DNA of 64,000 bases, from assembly GCA_018267965.1 (NCBI GenBank), contig JAFDXK010000003.1:307197-371196 (forward strand), written 5' to 3'. Numbering within the stretch: position 1 is the stretch's first letter; each line of letters opens with the position of its first letter. This document shows, piece by piece, positions 18,664 through 27,531 of this stretch. Source of the DNA: Bacteroidota bacterium (GTDB taxonomy: Bacteria > Bacteroidota > Bacteroidia > Chitinophagales > Chitinophagaceae). The position numbers and the translations under genes were made by a program. The notes below the pieces were generated by a model. The model was not told where the DNA came from and did not search any database. It worked only from the letters and a program-made list of their open reading frames with translations.

Positions 18664-19788
18664 TTGGCTGGCATTTATATTCATATTCCTTTTTGCAAAC
18701 AGGCTTGTACGTATTGCAATTTTCATTTCTCTACTTCTCTAAAAATGAAGGATGAATTACTTGATGCAATACTTTATGAAATAGCGTCACAAAAAGGTTA
18801 TTTGGGTAATGCTTCTATCGAAACCATTTATTTTGGCGGCGGCACACCTTCATTACTCTCTGCCGATGAAATAAGCCGTGTCCTCGAGTCTGTACACAAG
18901 CATTACAATATATCACCCGATTTTAAAGAGCTAACACTGGAAGCCAATCCCGATGACCTTACCAAGACTTACCTGAACAGTATTAAAAATCTGGTAGGAC
19001 GATTAAGTATCGGCATACAATCTTTTAGGGATGAGGATTTGAAATACATGAACCGTGCCCATAATGCACAGCAGGCAGATGCAGCAGTTAAGGCGGCTCA
19101 AGATGCAGGCATTACCAACCTCACTATCGATTTGATTTACGGCACACCCGGATTATCTGATAAAGACTGGTTGCATAATCTGTCTATTGTAAAACAACTA
19201 CAGGTACCACATTTCAGCTCTTATGCATTAACAGTTGAAGAAGGCACTGCGCTACATCATAACATTGCTAAAAAGAAAACTACGCCCGTTGATGCAGAAC
19301 AATCTGCTGCACAATTTGAGATATTAATGGAGCAGGCCCCCACAATGGGTTTTGAACAATACGAAATTTCCAATTTTGCATTACCCGGCAAGTATGCAGT
19401 TCATAACACCAATTATTGGAAAGGAATACCTTATTTAGGTATCGGCCCTTCTGCACATTCATTCAACGGCACATCACGCAGGTGGAATATGGCCAACAAT
19501 GCTTTGTACATCAAAGGTATAACGGACAATCAAATCATTTACGAAGAAGAAGTTCTCACTCCTACCCAACAACTGAATGAATACATCATGACTTCGTTAC
19601 GCACTATGTGGGGAATGGACTTACAAAACATTGCTGCAAAATGGGGAATCGATTATAAAGATGCAATACTAAACAATGCACAGCAGCACATCGCAATGGG
19701 CAATATGGTTGAAAAGGAACATCATCTTATCCTTACCAATAAAGGCAAACTATTAGCAGATGGCATAGCTGCCGACTTGTTTTTCTGA
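18664..19788 (+). CDS. hemW: Radical SAM haem chaperone HemW
   Basis: A 374-residue radical SAM protein. The first residues (M)AGIYIHIPFCKQACTYCNFH contain the CxxxCxxC cluster motif, and FGGGTPSLL, LEANPDDL and GRLSIGIQSF are HemW hallmarks. HemW resembles oxygen-independent coproporphyrinogen oxidase but acts as a chaperone that inserts haem into respiratory enzymes. No ATG precedes the domain. I choose the TTG at 18664, which gives the classic MAGIYIHIPFC start; a TTG at 18643 would add seven residues. A TACCTTTG element at 18638-18645 suits a promoter 18 bp before that start. It converges on the YD-repeat pair with a 24-bp gap. Confidence 0.93.
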   Translation: MAGIYIHIPFCKQACTYCNFHFSTSLKMKDELLDAILYEIASQKGYLGNASIETIYFGGGTPSLLSADEISRVLESVHKHYNISPDFKELTLEANPDDLTKTYLNSIKNLVGRLSIGIQSFRDEDLKYMNRAHNAQQADAAVKAAQDAGITNLTIDLIYGTPGLSDKDWLHNLSIVKQLQVPHFSSYALTVEEGTALHHNIAKKKTTPVDAEQSAAQFEILMEQAPTMGFEQYEISNFALPGKYAVHNTNYWKGIPYLGIGPSAHSFNGTSRRWNMANNALYIKGITDNQIIYEEEVLTPTQQLNEYIMTSLRTMWGMDLQNIAAKWGIDYKDAILNNAQQHIAMGNMVEKEHHLILTNKGKLLADGIAADLFF

Positions 19789-19812
19789 TATGCATTAAAA
19801 TGCCCCAACTAA

Positions 19813-20565
19813 TTAATCCGCGTAAGTTATATCGCGGTGTAATGTCCGCTGTTTCTCACCATTGTAGTAATGTGTATAGCTTGTAAAATTTCCGTGGGTA
19901 TCGTATGTATACGTAAAGGTGTCAATCATTTTTTCATAATTAGATAGTGAAGGATTAAGTTTATTATAATTAGGCGTCCATTGTTCGATTACTACCTTAA
20001 CTGGGTTACCATGTTCATCGTACGTAAAAACATTTTTCGACTTCGTTATCCCATCTTTATAAACACTCTCTTTAGTAACGGTTTTGTCTGCATTGTACCT
20101 TATACTTTTTACCCAGCCCGATACACCCTCACTGTCATAGCTTTTGATTCTTATCACTCGTCCTTGTTTGTCGTAACTATAAACAGTTTTACTTGAAGGC
20201 GTTCTATCAATATATGTCCATGTAACGTCTCCATTTTTCTCTGTTCTTAATCTGTATTTACTAACCTCTTGCGTTACGTCATGATATGTCACTTTGATAC
20301 TTTCATCATTCAGGTTTTGCTCTACAGAGCGCATAATATCATGCTTACCCCATGTATATGTTTTTATAGTCCTTATACCCTTTTCGTAATCATAATCTAT
20401 ACTAAATGGCGCAAATATCTCTCCAACTTTTTCTCGTTCTTGCACCATATAACCTTTTACTTCTTTCACTTTTCCATTAAAAGCAAGCGCATCAGGATAG
20501 TATAGATCTTGCGCAATGCACAAAACAGGTATTAAACCGAGCAGTAATAAAAGTCTTGTTTTCAT
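19813..20565 (-). CDS. Secreted YD/RHS-like repeat protein, copy 2 of a tandem pair
   Basis: A 250-residue protein with a signal peptide (MKTRLLLLLGLIPVLCIAQ) and a chain of short beta repeats of the YD/RHS type (YDYEKGIRTIKTY, YSYDKQGRVIRIKSYD, FTYDEHGNPVKVV, YTYDTHGNFTSYTHYYNGE), ending RTLHRDITYAD. It lacks the RHS core and toxin tail of polymorphic toxins, so it is a small surface or periplasmic protein of unknown role. It is a clear paralogue of the gene 9 bp upstream, sharing FNGKVKEVKG near the N-terminus and LHRDITY at the end. The two probably form one transcript. Confidence 0.75.
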   Translation of the reverse strand: MKTRLLLLLGLIPVLCIAQDLYYPDALAFNGKVKEVKGYMVQEREKVGEIFAPFSIDYDYEKGIRTIKTYTWGKHDIMRSVEQNLNDESIKVTYHDVTQEVSKYRLRTEKNGDVTWTYIDRTPSSKTVYSYDKQGRVIRIKSYDSEGVSGWVKSIRYNADKTVTKESVYKDGITKSKNVFTYDEHGNPVKVVIEQWTPNYNKLNPSLSNYEKMIDTFTYTYDTHGNFTSYTHYYNGEKQRTLHRDITYAD

Positions 20566-20574
20566 AAGTATATA

Positions 20575-21315
20575 TTATTCAGTGTAAGTGATATCGCGGT
20601 GCAAACTCCATTGTGGTTTATCATCCCAGTAATACGTAAAAGAGGTGAAATTACCGCGCTCATCATACTTGTATGTAAGGCTATTAGTATGATATACCTC
20701 ATTATCATCTAAATACTTATACACGTCCTTTACAGTATTCCCATGCTCATCTTTGGTTTGTTTGCTCTGTGCAGTTAATACCCCTTTAGCATTTCTCACT
20801 TCAATATTTAAACTGTTATCATTATCATATTTTATGTTTCTATCACCCTGAAATTTGCCATCAATATATTCACTGATTTTTATAACCCGTTTCTGTTTAT
20901 CGTAATGGTATACAGTTTTTTCAGAGTTTGACCATCCTCTACGTGTAGCTGTTTTGTTACCTTTCTTATCATAAGTTATAACATACTCATCCAGTCTACT
21001 TAATGAAACCAATATCGGGAAACGAAATACTCGACTCTCATCGCCAAGCTTTTGCTCATAGCTTTGCCATTCATGCAGCTTTTTTATCTGGTCAAAAGTC
21101 TTGATTGTTCTCGTTCCTTTGTCGTAATCATAAGAAACAGTAAAAAAACTCGGATTTATCGAACCTATTTCATTCCCTGATTCATTAACAATAAAGCCCT
21201 TCACTTCCTTCACCTTACCGTTAAAAACAAGTGGGTCGGGGTAGGAGTTATCCTGTGCTATGGCATTAGCACATGCAGCAATCACAACCAACAACAATGA
21301 GACTACTTTTTTCAT
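20575..21315 (-). CDS. Secreted YD/RHS-like repeat protein, copy 1 of a tandem pair
   Basis: A 246-residue protein with a signal peptide (MKKVVSLLLVVIAACANAIAQ). The repeat plan is the same as its neighbour's: FNGKVKEVKGFIVNESG, VSYDYDKGTRTIKTF, VITYDKKGNKTATRRGW, YHYDKQKRVIKISEYIDG, YKYDERGNFTSFTYYWDD and a terminal LHRDITYTE. I do not know its function. The pair probably arose by tandem duplication followed by considerable divergence in the middle third. Upstream lies the 447-bp gene-free stretch that carries the interleaved repeats. Confidence 0.75.
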   Translation of the reverse strand: MKKVVSLLLVVIAACANAIAQDNSYPDPLVFNGKVKEVKGFIVNESGNEIGSINPSFFTVSYDYDKGTRTIKTFDQIKKLHEWQSYEQKLGDESRVFRFPILVSLSRLDEYVITYDKKGNKTATRRGWSNSEKTVYHYDKQKRVIKISEYIDGKFQGDRNIKYDNDNSLNIEVRNAKGVLTAQSKQTKDEHGNTVKDVYKYLDDNEVYHTNSLTYKYDERGNFTSFTYYWDDKPQWSLHRDITYTE

Positions 21316-21460
21316 AACAAGGCATTTTAGGCTACCTAAATATACAATTTACTTAATATTCAAAGATTAAAATCCAAGGCTGGGAATGCACCTAAATATA
21401 TTTATTTAACATCAATTTTAAGTATATTTGCTATATTAATAACGTTCTTTGAAATACTGT

Positions 21461-21481
21461 AACCGAGCGAAGCGAGCTCAT
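21461..21481 (+). repeat. Direct repeat R, copy 1
   Basis: A 21-base element with core CCGAGCGAAGCGAGCTCAT, GC-rich in an AT-rich surround, repeated exactly 186 bp further on. The inner GAGC ... GCTC can pair as a small hairpin. Confidence 0.9.
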
Positions 21482-21528
21482 GAGCATACCTTTGAAAAAT
21501 CATCAATCAAATGCGAATAACTACAATC

Positions 21529-21556
21529 CGCAACAAATGACAACATTTCACAACAA
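21529..21556 (+). repeat. Direct repeat Q, copy 1
   Basis: A 28-base element beginning CGCAACAAATGACAACATTT; it matches the copy at 21621-21648 at 25 of 28 positions. Confidence 0.85.
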
Positions 21557-21620
21557 TATCCCAAAGCAATTATTGAAAATCAATCAATTAGAAAAGAAAT
21601 AGAATTAATGTTCGATTTTT

Positions 21621-21648
21621 CGCAACAAAACACAACATTTCGCAACAA
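21621..21648 (+). repeat. Direct repeat Q, copy 2
   Basis: A 28-base element beginning CGCAACAAAACACAACATTT. It abuts and overlaps by two bases the second copy of repeat R. CGCAACAA also occurs twice within it. Confidence 0.85.
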
Positions 21649-21667
21649 CCGAGCGAAGCGAGCTCAT
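21647..21667 (+). repeat. Direct repeat R, copy 2
   Basis: Exact 21-base copy of the element at 21461-21481 (core CCGAGCGAAGCGAGCTCAT), same orientation. Confidence 0.9.
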
Positions 21668-21708
21668 CGAGGCAATTGAAAAGACATAAATGACGAGATA
21701 TTTTAGAA

Positions 21709-21741
21709 CAAAAAAATAAGGCCCTCTTTCGAGAGCCTTAT
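21709..21741 (-). terminator. Terminator after ahcY
   Basis: ATAAGGCCCTC, TTTC and GAGAGCCTTAT pair with one mismatch (21716-21741). On the minus strand the stem is followed by a run of T (TTTTTTTGT). Confidence 0.8.
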
Positions 21742-21762
21742 AGTATAAACAGTTAGTTACTA

Positions 21763-23091
21763 CTAGTAACGATAGTGTTCAGCTTTGAACGGACCGTTCT
21801 TAGAAATACCCAGGTAGTTAGCCTGTGCATCAGTCAGTTCTTCCAGTTCAACACCGATTTTAGCAAGGTGCAAACGAGCTACCTTCTCATCCAGGTGTTT
21901 AGGCAACACATACACTTTGTTCTCATAGTTGCTGTGGTTGTTCCATAATTCTATCTGAGCCAAAGTTTGGTTAGAGAATGAGTTACTCATTACAAATGAT
22001 GGGTGGCCTGTAGCGCAACCTAAGTTTACAAGACGGCCTTCAGCCAATACGATAACATCTTTACCATCTATTGTATAAAGGTCAACCTGTGGTTTGATAG
22101 TGTTCTTAGTATTACCATAAGCACCGTTCAACCATGCCATATCGATTTCAATATCAAAGTGGCCGATGTTACAAACGATAGCTTTGTCCTTCATCAGGCG
22201 GAAATGCTTTTCTGTGATGAGGTCGCGGCAACCTGAAGCTGTAACGATTATATCTGCTTCTTTCACAGCATCAGTCATTTTCTTTACTTCGAAGCCGTCC
22301 ATTGCAGCCTGTAAAGCGCAGATAGGATCGATCTCAGTAACGATAACGCGGGCACCGGCACCACGCAGAGATTCAGCAGAACCTTTACCTACGTCGCCAT
22401 AGCCACCTACTACTGCTACCTTACCCGCCATCATTACGTCTGTAGCGCGGCGGATAGAGTCAACCAATGATTCTTTACAACCGTATTTGTTATCGAATTT
22501 AGATTTAGTAACAGAGTCGTTTACGTTGATAGCAGGCATTGGTAATGTGCCTTTTGTTACGCGCTCATATAAACGGTGAACACCTGTAGTAGTTTCTTCG
22601 CTGATACCTTTGATATGTTGTATCAATTCAGTGTAATTGTCCAATACCATGTTGGTAAGGTCACCGCCATCATCCAATATCATATTCAATGGACGGTCAG
22701 CACCACCAAAGAACAATGTTTGTTCGATACACCAATCAGCTTCTGCTTGTGTTTGTCCTTTCCATGCAAATACACCGATACCTGCAGCAGCAATAGCAGC
22801 AGCAGCGTGGTCTTGCGTAGAGAAGATATTACAAGAGCTCCATTTAACTTCAGCACCCAAAGCCACCAATGTTTCAATCAACACAGCAGTTTGGATAGTC
22901 ATGTGGAGACAACCTGCGATACGTGCACCTTTCAATGGTTGAGAAGGCCCGTATTCAGCGCGGATAGCCATAAGACCCGGCATTTCAGCCTCAGCCAGTT
23001 TAATTTCTTTACGGCCCCATTCAGCCAGGCTCATATCCTTTACCTTGTAAGGTAATTTGAAGTCAATTTGTGAGCGAGTCATTGTACTCAT
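21763..23091 (-). CDS. ahcY: Adenosylhomocysteinase
   Basis: A 442-residue enzyme that splits S-adenosylhomocysteine into adenosine and homocysteine, removing the inhibitor of methyltransferases. Family blocks are all present: [55 protein letters not shown], the NAD-binding [19 protein letters not shown] and the C-terminal [12 protein letters not shown] with a terminal HYRY (a Lys-x-x-x-Tyr-type end). It is a soluble tetramer in known cases. A TACCTTTG box lies upstream on the minus strand (23129-23136). No SAH riboswitch fold is evident in the ~120-bp leader. Downstream is its own terminator. Confidence 0.97.
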   Translation of the reverse strand: MSTMTRSQIDFKLPYKVKDMSLAEWGRKEIKLAEAEMPGLMAIRAEYGPSQPLKGARIAGCLHMTIQTAVLIETLVALGAEVKWSSCNIFSTQDHAAAAIAAAGIGVFAWKGQTQAEADWCIEQTLFFGGADRPLNMILDDGGDLTNMVLDNYTELIQHIKGISEETTTGVHRLYERVTKGTLPMPAINVNDSVTKSKFDNKYGCKESLVDSIRRATDVMMAGKVAVVGGYGDVGKGSAESLRGAGARVIVTEIDPICALQAAMDGFEVKKMTDAVKEADIIVTASGCRDLITEKHFRLMKDKAIVCNIGHFDIEIDMAWLNGAYGNTKNTIKPQVDLYTIDGKDVIVLAEGRLVNLGCATGHPSFVMSNSFSNQTLAQIELWNNHSNYENKVYVLPKHLDEKVARLHLAKIGVELEELTDAQANYLGISKNGPFKAEHYRY

Positions 23092-23128
23092 ATCCAGTTT
23101 ATTTTCAGTTTTAATTTTAAAAGCGGTG

Positions 23129-23136
23129 CAAAGGTA
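23129..23136 (-). promoter_or_regulatory. Candidate -7 element for ahcY
   Basis: TACCTTTG on the minus strand fits the Bacteroidota TAnnTTTG consensus, 37 bp before the ahcY ATG. I see no TTTG at the right distance for the -33 box. Confidence 0.35.
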
Positions 23137-23165
23137 GCGTATTCCCTATTATTAACCTATTAAAT

Positions 23166-23195
23166 AATATATACTGCACAAAAGCAGTATATATT
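23166..23195 (-). terminator. Hairpin after dapA
   Basis: A perfect 12-bp inverted repeat AATATATACTGC / GCAGTATATATT with a six-base loop lies 20 bp after the dapA stop. It lacks a strong T run, so termination efficiency is uncertain. Confidence 0.55.
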
Positions 23196-23215
23196 CACTA
23201 CAACAAAGTCCTGAA

Positions 23216-24091
23216 CTAATTGTTCTTCAAATAGTCCTGTATTTTCTGCCTGGTGCCGGCAGTGACAGGTACTATAGGCAGGCGGGGAGTTTCACCACAT
23301 ATCTTCATTTCGTTCAGTACACATTTTACACCTGCCGGATTGCCCTCTACAAACAATAAGCGAATGCCTTCAAGCAACTTATAATGCAGCTTCTGAGCAT
23401 TAGGGTAATTACCTGCCAAAGCATCATTTACCATTGTTGTAAAGTCTTTGGTAAAGCAGTTAGCAGCTACAGATATAACGCCATCCATACCAATAGCTAT
23501 TTGAGGCAACACCAGGTCATCATCGCCCGACAATACAGCAAAGTGTGCGGGCTTGCCCTGAACCAAATCCATACACTGGCTCATATTACCACTGGCTTCT
23601 TTTACAGCCACAATATGTTTGAACTCATTAGCTAAACGTAATGTTGTAGCAGGTAACATGTTAGTTACTGTACGTCCCGGTACATTGTATAGTATGATAG
23701 GTTTTGTAGTTGCATTAGCTATTGCCTTGAAGTGCTGATACAGCCCTTCCTGCATCGGTTTGTTGTAGTAAGGCACCACACTAAGGATACCATCAACATT
23801 AGTCAAATCATATTCAGCAAGGTTAGCTAATACTTCAGCAGTATTGTTACCACCAATGCCACATACAACAGGTACACGCTTATTACACTTAGATACAATA
23901 GCAGCCAATACCTTCTTCTTTTCATCTGCAGTCATGGTAGGAGCTTCACTTGTAGTACCTAATGCTACTAAGTAATCTACGCCACCATTAATAACATGGT
24001 CTACTAATTTGTCGAGAGAAGCATAATCTACACTTCCGTCATTGTTGAAAGGCGTAACCAGAGCCACACCTGTACCTTTGAACTGATGCAT
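23216..24091 (-). CDS. dapA: 4-hydroxy-tetrahydrodipicolinate synthase
   Basis: A 291-residue TIM-barrel aldolase. It starts GTGVALVTPFNNDGSVDY and shows LGTTSEAPT, the YNVPGRT tyrosine segment and the Schiff-base lysine in HIVAVKEASGN. A GDD signature (VLSGDDDLVLP) follows. It condenses pyruvate with aspartate semialdehyde, the first committed step to lysine and diaminopimelate. lysA, the last step of the pathway, is at 36167-37381, so the two are not clustered. It lies 24 bp after accA and is probably cotranscribed with it. Confidence 0.96.
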   Translation of the reverse strand: MHQFKGTGVALVTPFNNDGSVDYASLDKLVDHVINGGVDYLVALGTTSEAPTMTADEKKKVLAAIVSKCNKRVPVVCGIGGNNTAEVLANLAEYDLTNVDGILSVVPYYNKPMQEGLYQHFKAIANATTKPIILYNVPGRTVTNMLPATTLRLANEFKHIVAVKEASGNMSQCMDLVQGKPAHFAVLSGDDDLVLPQIAIGMDGVISVAANCFTKDFTTMVNDALAGNYPNAQKLHYKLLEGIRLLFVEGNPAGVKCVLNEMKICGETPRLPIVPVTAGTRQKIQDYLKNN

Positions 24092-24115
24092 TATAATATG
24101 TAAAAATTAAACCTT

Positions 24116-25075
24116 TTATTCATTCACCTCGTCATAGAAGCCCATCTTCGAGAACTTCTCAATGCGTTGCTCTATGCGGGTTTCAGCACTTAGTTTATTG
24201 AGCTCTGCCAAAGCGCCAAGTAAATAACCTTTCAGCGTATCAGCCATTTCTTCAGGCTTTGCATGTGCACCACCTACGGGTTCTTTTATTACACCATCCA
24301 CCAAGCCGAATTTGCTCATATCTTCTGATGTAAGCTTCAATTCTTCTGCCGCCTTCTCTTTAAAGTTCCAGCTGCGCCATAGGATAGATGAACAAGACTC
24401 AGGAGAGATAACTGTATACCATGTATTCTCCAGCATCACCACTTTGTCGCCTATACCAATACCTAACGCACCACCCGAGGCACCTTCACCTATGATGACA
24501 CAGATGACAGGCACTTTCAGATTTACCATCTCAAACAGGTTGCGTGCAATGGCTTCACCTTGCCCGCGTTCTTCAGCTTCAAGGCCGGGGTACGCACCCG
24601 GAGTATCGATAAGTGTAATAACTGGTCTGTTAAATTTCTCAGCCATTTTCATCAGGCGCAGTGCCTTACGATAGCCCTCAGGATTAGCCATACCAAAGTT
24701 GCGTAACTGACGCATTTTGGTGTTGATACCTTTTTGCTGGCCTATCACCATTACAGGCATACCATCCAGTTCTGCCATACCACCCACCATAGCCTTATCA
24801 TCATTCACCTGGCGGTCGCCATACAACTCTGTAAAGTTTCTAAATATCTTTTCTATGTAATATAAAGTATATGGACGTTCCGGATGACGGCTCAACTGTA
24901 CCTTCTGCCAAGGTGTGAGGTTAGTATATATCTGTTCTCTTGTCTTTTCTATTGTTAGCTCCAGTTCTTTAATGGCCGCAGATGCATCTACCTGATTCTT
25001 AGCTGATGTTTCTTTCAGTTTATTCATCTGGGCGTACAAATCTTCCAACGGCTTTTCAAAATCCAAAAACTGCAT
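24116..25075 (-). CDS. accA: Acetyl-CoA carboxylase carboxyltransferase, alpha subunit
   Basis: A 319-residue AccA. It opens [20 protein letters not shown] and carries [60 protein letters not shown] and [12 protein letters not shown], the crotonase-like core that binds carboxybiotin. With AccD it transfers the carboxyl group to acetyl-CoA, the first step of fatty acid synthesis. accD is not in the window. A minus-strand TATTTTTG at 25096-25103 lies 20 bp before the ATG. The gene is divergent from tRNA-Asp and leads into dapA. Confidence 0.97.
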   Translation of the reverse strand: MQFLDFEKPLEDLYAQMNKLKETSAKNQVDASAAIKELELTIEKTREQIYTNLTPWQKVQLSRHPERPYTLYYIEKIFRNFTELYGDRQVNDDKAMVGGMAELDGMPVMVIGQQKGINTKMRQLRNFGMANPEGYRKALRLMKMAEKFNRPVITLIDTPGAYPGLEAEERGQGEAIARNLFEMVNLKVPVICVIIGEGASGGALGIGIGDKVVMLENTWYTVISPESCSSILWRSWNFKEKAAEELKLTSEDMSKFGLVDGVIKEPVGGAHAKPEEMADTLKGYLLGALAELNKLSAETRIEQRIEKFSKMGFYDEVNE

Positions 25076-25095
25076 AAGCGTTTTATTTAGGGTTA

Positions 25096-25103
25096 CAAAA
25101 ATA
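25096..25103 (-). promoter_or_regulatory. Candidate -7 element for accA-dapA
   Basis: TATTTTTG on the minus strand matches TAnnTTTG. No TTTG sits at the expected -33 distance. Confidence 0.4.
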
Positions 25104-25129
25104 CTGTTTTGATTTTTCTAAAAAGAAGA

Positions 25130-25162
25130 TTTGCAAAATTGATAAAATTGCAGTTATCTTTG
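25130..25162 (+). promoter_or_regulatory. Promoter of tRNA-Asp
   Basis: TTTG (25130-25133), 21 bases, then TATCTTTG (25155-25162). Both elements and the spacing match the Bacteroidota consensus TTTG-N19-21-TAnnTTTG. It lies 18 bp before the mature tRNA. Confidence 0.8.
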
Positions 25163-25180
25163 CAGCCCCAATAACTACTT

Positions 25181-25254
25181 GGATCGGTAGTTCAGTTGGT
25201 TAGAATGCCGCCCTGTCACGGCGGAGGTCGCGGGTTCGAGTCCCGTCCGGTCCG
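25181..25254 (+). tRNA. tRNA-Asp (anticodon GTC)
   Basis: A 74-nt cloverleaf. The acceptor arm GGATCGG pairs with CCGGTCC, the anticodon stem CCGCC/GGCGG encloses the loop CTGTCAC, and the T-arm is GCGGGTTCGAGTCCCGT. The discriminator is G. The CCA end is not encoded (GCAAAAG follows). It is alone, with its own promoter and terminator. Confidence 0.97.
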
Positions 25255-25259
25255 CAAAA

Positions 25260-25286
25260 GCTACTGATGAACTCAGTAGCTTTTTT
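25260..25286 (+). terminator. Terminator of tRNA-Asp
   Basis: GCTACTGA / TCAGTAGC with a five-base loop (25260-25280), followed by six T. Confidence 0.9.
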
Positions 25287-25432
25287 GCTTTTATACGTAG
25301 ATTAATAATATAAGACGGGATTATACTAATGACGCTTTTTTTATTATATTGTGTTAGCGTAAATAAATGACTGATTGGCTGAAATGTAAATTTTAACCAA
25401 TATGTATTATTTACTTTAACACCAAACCTGGA

Positions 25433-26131
25433 ATGAAACAAAACATATTATTAGTAGAAGACGAAAAGAAGATAGCAGACGCCCTACAGGCAGGGCTGAT
25501 GGAGGAAGAATTTGACGTATCTGTAGCCTATAATGGGTTGGAAGGCAAAAAGCTCTATCTCAGTAATCACTACGACCTCATCATACTTGACATCAATATG
25601 CCGTTCATTAACGGCTATGAGCTTTGTAAAATTATTCGGGAAAATGATAGCCGTATACCTATAATCATGCTGACTGCGCTAAACCTGACAGACAATAAAG
25701 TGCAAGGGTTTGATATGGGAGCTGACGATTACATCGTTAAGCCATTTGAATTCAGAGAAATGCTGGCGCGTATCAGGGCTATGCTTAGGCGTGCCGATGC
25801 TCAAGTAGAGGTAATGGAAGAAGAGCGCATACTAACTATTGCTGACCTGGAAGTAAACCTGGATAATAAAGAAGTAAAACGAAGCGGACAGAAAATAATA
25901 CTGACTGCCAAAGAATTTCAATTGCTGGAATACCTTCTGAAAAACAAGGGTAAAGTAGTATCGCGCTCAGATATTGCTAAAGATGTATGGGATATAGATT
26001 TTGACACCCAAACCAATGTGATAGACGTATACGTTAACTTCCTTAGAAAAAAACTGGATAAGGACTTCACTCCCAAACTTATCCATACGCAAGTGGGTAT
26101 GGGCTATATCTTAAAAACAGAGGATGACTAA
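25433..26131 (+). CDS. Response regulator, OmpR family
   Basis: A 232-residue two-domain regulator. The receiver (residues 1-118) has the acidic pair in LLVEDE, the phospho-acceptor Asp53 in LIILDINMPF, a Thr in MLTALN and the Lys in DDYIVKPF. The winged-helix DNA-binding domain (about 135-230) shows LTAKEFQLLEYLLKNKGKVV and DVYVNFLRKKLD, ending VGMGYIL. It overlaps the histidine kinase by one base (TAATG), so the two are translationally coupled. The controlled genes cannot be told from sequence. It lies 178 bp downstream of tRNA-Asp. Confidence 0.95.
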   Translation: MKQNILLVEDEKKIADALQAGLMEEEFDVSVAYNGLEGKKLYLSNHYDLIILDINMPFINGYELCKIIRENDSRIPIIMLTALNLTDNKVQGFDMGADDYIVKPFEFREMLARIRAMLRRADAQVEVMEEERILTIADLEVNLDNKEVKRSGQKIILTAKEFQLLEYLLKNKGKVVSRSDIAKDVWDIDFDTQTNVIDVYVNFLRKKLDKDFTPKLIHTQVGMGYILKTEDD

Positions 26132-27531
26132 TGCGCATTAAATACCGCATAACTTTCGGATACGCACTTATTGTAACAATCATATTGCTGGCACTGTTCA
26201 GCTCTATTTATTTCTATACGGTTAACGACCGTGAGAAACAATTCAGGGCACGTATTCTGAATAAAGCATTCAGCACATCTCAGTTTCTGAAAACTAAAGG
26301 AGTAACCAACGATATCATTTATTCTTTTAACCGTAATTCTCACTCTTCGTTATCAAATAAGAGCATCATTGTTTTCGATTCAAAAAATAAGGAAATACTA
26401 AGCTATAATGATAATGATGCTGATGAGGTTCATATATCAGCTGACATACTTAGGAATGCACGAAAACAGAGCCCTGTGTTTTTTACATATAAATCTCGTG
26501 ATGCCGTAGCTCTGGCTGATAATGAAAATATTGTACCCACAGTTATAGTTGTTGCAGCATATGACAACGACAGGGTAGCATGGCTATCTAATCTCAGGTT
26601 TCTACTGATTACAGGTTTCTTGGCAAGCCTTCTTATTTTCATCATAGCCGGATTTTGGTTTTCGTCACGTGTAGTAAGGTCTATCAGTAAGCTTACTGAA
26701 AAACTTACACAAATTTCTTCAGAAGCATTTTCGGCCAGGTTAGAGACCGGAACAGAAAAAGACGAATTGCAGGAACTGGCTACCACTATCAACAATCTGC
26801 TCGACCAGTTGCAGTCATCATTTGATACACAACGCAGATTCATATCTAATGCATCTCACGAGCTAACTACACCGCTCGCTGCTATTTCCAGCCAGTTGGA
26901 CGTGGCATTGCAAAAAGAACGCACCAATGAAGAATATAAAAAGGTATTCATTTCCATTAAAGATGATGTAAAGCGCCTGGTATTATTACTACGCAGCATA
27001 CTTGAAATTGCTAAGGCGAGTGGTTCTGTAGGCGGCATTGATCTTACAAAGGTGCGTATTGATGAGTTATTGATGCGTATACCTGTTGAGATGAAAAAAA
27101 TTAGCCAGCTATATGATGTTAAACTCAACTTTGAAGACTTCCCTGAAAATGAAGGTTATTACATTCTTTATGGCAATGAAGCACTACTATATAGTGCCTT
27201 AAGAAATGTGATACACAACGCCTGTAAATTCTCGAAAGATAAATGCGCTAAAGTATCTCTTACCTATACTTATCAAAATATAGTAGTAGAGGTAAAAGAT
27301 AATGGCCCGGGCATCAGCCCTGAAGAACTTCAGAATCTTTTCCAACCGTTCTTCCGCGGGCATAAATATGAGAACACCCAGATGATTCACGGTACGGGAC
27401 TTGGCTTAGCGTTAGCACATCGTATCATTGAACTTCATAAAGGTGATATATACGTAGAATCGAAGGTAGGGGAAGGCAGTACGTTCAGCATCTTCCTGCC
27501 GGTAGACAGCACCAAAACTTATAAAAAATAA
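26131..27531 (+). CDS. Sensor histidine kinase with HAMP domain
   Basis: A 466-residue membrane kinase. Membrane helices lie at about 8-30 and 155-177 and enclose a ~120-residue sensor domain of unknown ligand. A HAMP linker (~178-230) follows, then HisKA with the phosphorylated His in ISNASHELTTPLAAI. The ATPase has an N-box (VIHNACKFSKD), G1 (VKDNGPGIS) and G2 (GTGLGLALAH). It autophosphorylates and passes phosphate to the partner regulator encoded just upstream. The stop lies at the foot of a hairpin shared with the convergent peroxiredoxin gene. Confidence 0.95.
   Translation: MRIKYRITFGYALIVTIILLALFSSIYFYTVNDREKQFRARILNKAFSTSQFLKTKGVTNDIIYSFNRNSHSSLSNKSIIVFDSKNKEILSYNDNDADEVHISADILRNARKQSPVFFTYKSRDAVALADNENIVPTVIVVAAYDNDRVAWLSNLRFLLITGFLASLLIFIIAGFWFSSRVVRSISKLTEKLTQISSEAFSARLETGTEKDELQELATTINNLLDQLQSSFDTQRRFISNASHELTTPLAAISSQLDVALQKERTNEEYKKVFISIKDDVKRLVLLLRSILEIAKASGSVGGIDLTKVRIDELLMRIPVEMKKISQLYDVKLNFEDFPENEGYYILYGNEALLYSALRNVIHNACKFSKDKCAKVSLTYTYQNIVVEVKDNGPGISPEELQNLFQPFFRGHKYENTQMIHGTGLGLALAHRIIELHKGDIYVESKVGEGSTFSIFLPVDSTKTYKK

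Larger units (their letters stand above)
21316..21762. other. Gene-free stretch with direct repeats
   Basis: No convincing gene is visible on either strand. The stretch holds the promoter side of the YD-repeat pair, two families of direct repeats (21461-21667) and the ahcY terminator (21716-21741). A 40-codon reading frame starts inside the first repeat (ATG at 21480, stop at 21600-21602). It encodes an Asn/Gln/Lys-rich peptide with no recognisable motif, and I do not call it a gene. Confidence 0.7.

Noticed and set aside
22576..23055. A 159-codon plus-strand frame
   Set aside because: Antisense to ahcY and without recognisable features.
23092..23215. SAH riboswitch before ahcY
   Set aside because: The ahcY leader is short and AT-rich with no pseudoknot-like conserved core.
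25175..25441. An 88-codon frame on the minus strand across tRNA-Asp
   Set aside because: It is the known false protein made by reading through tRNA-Asp backwards (contains RTGLEPATSAVTG).
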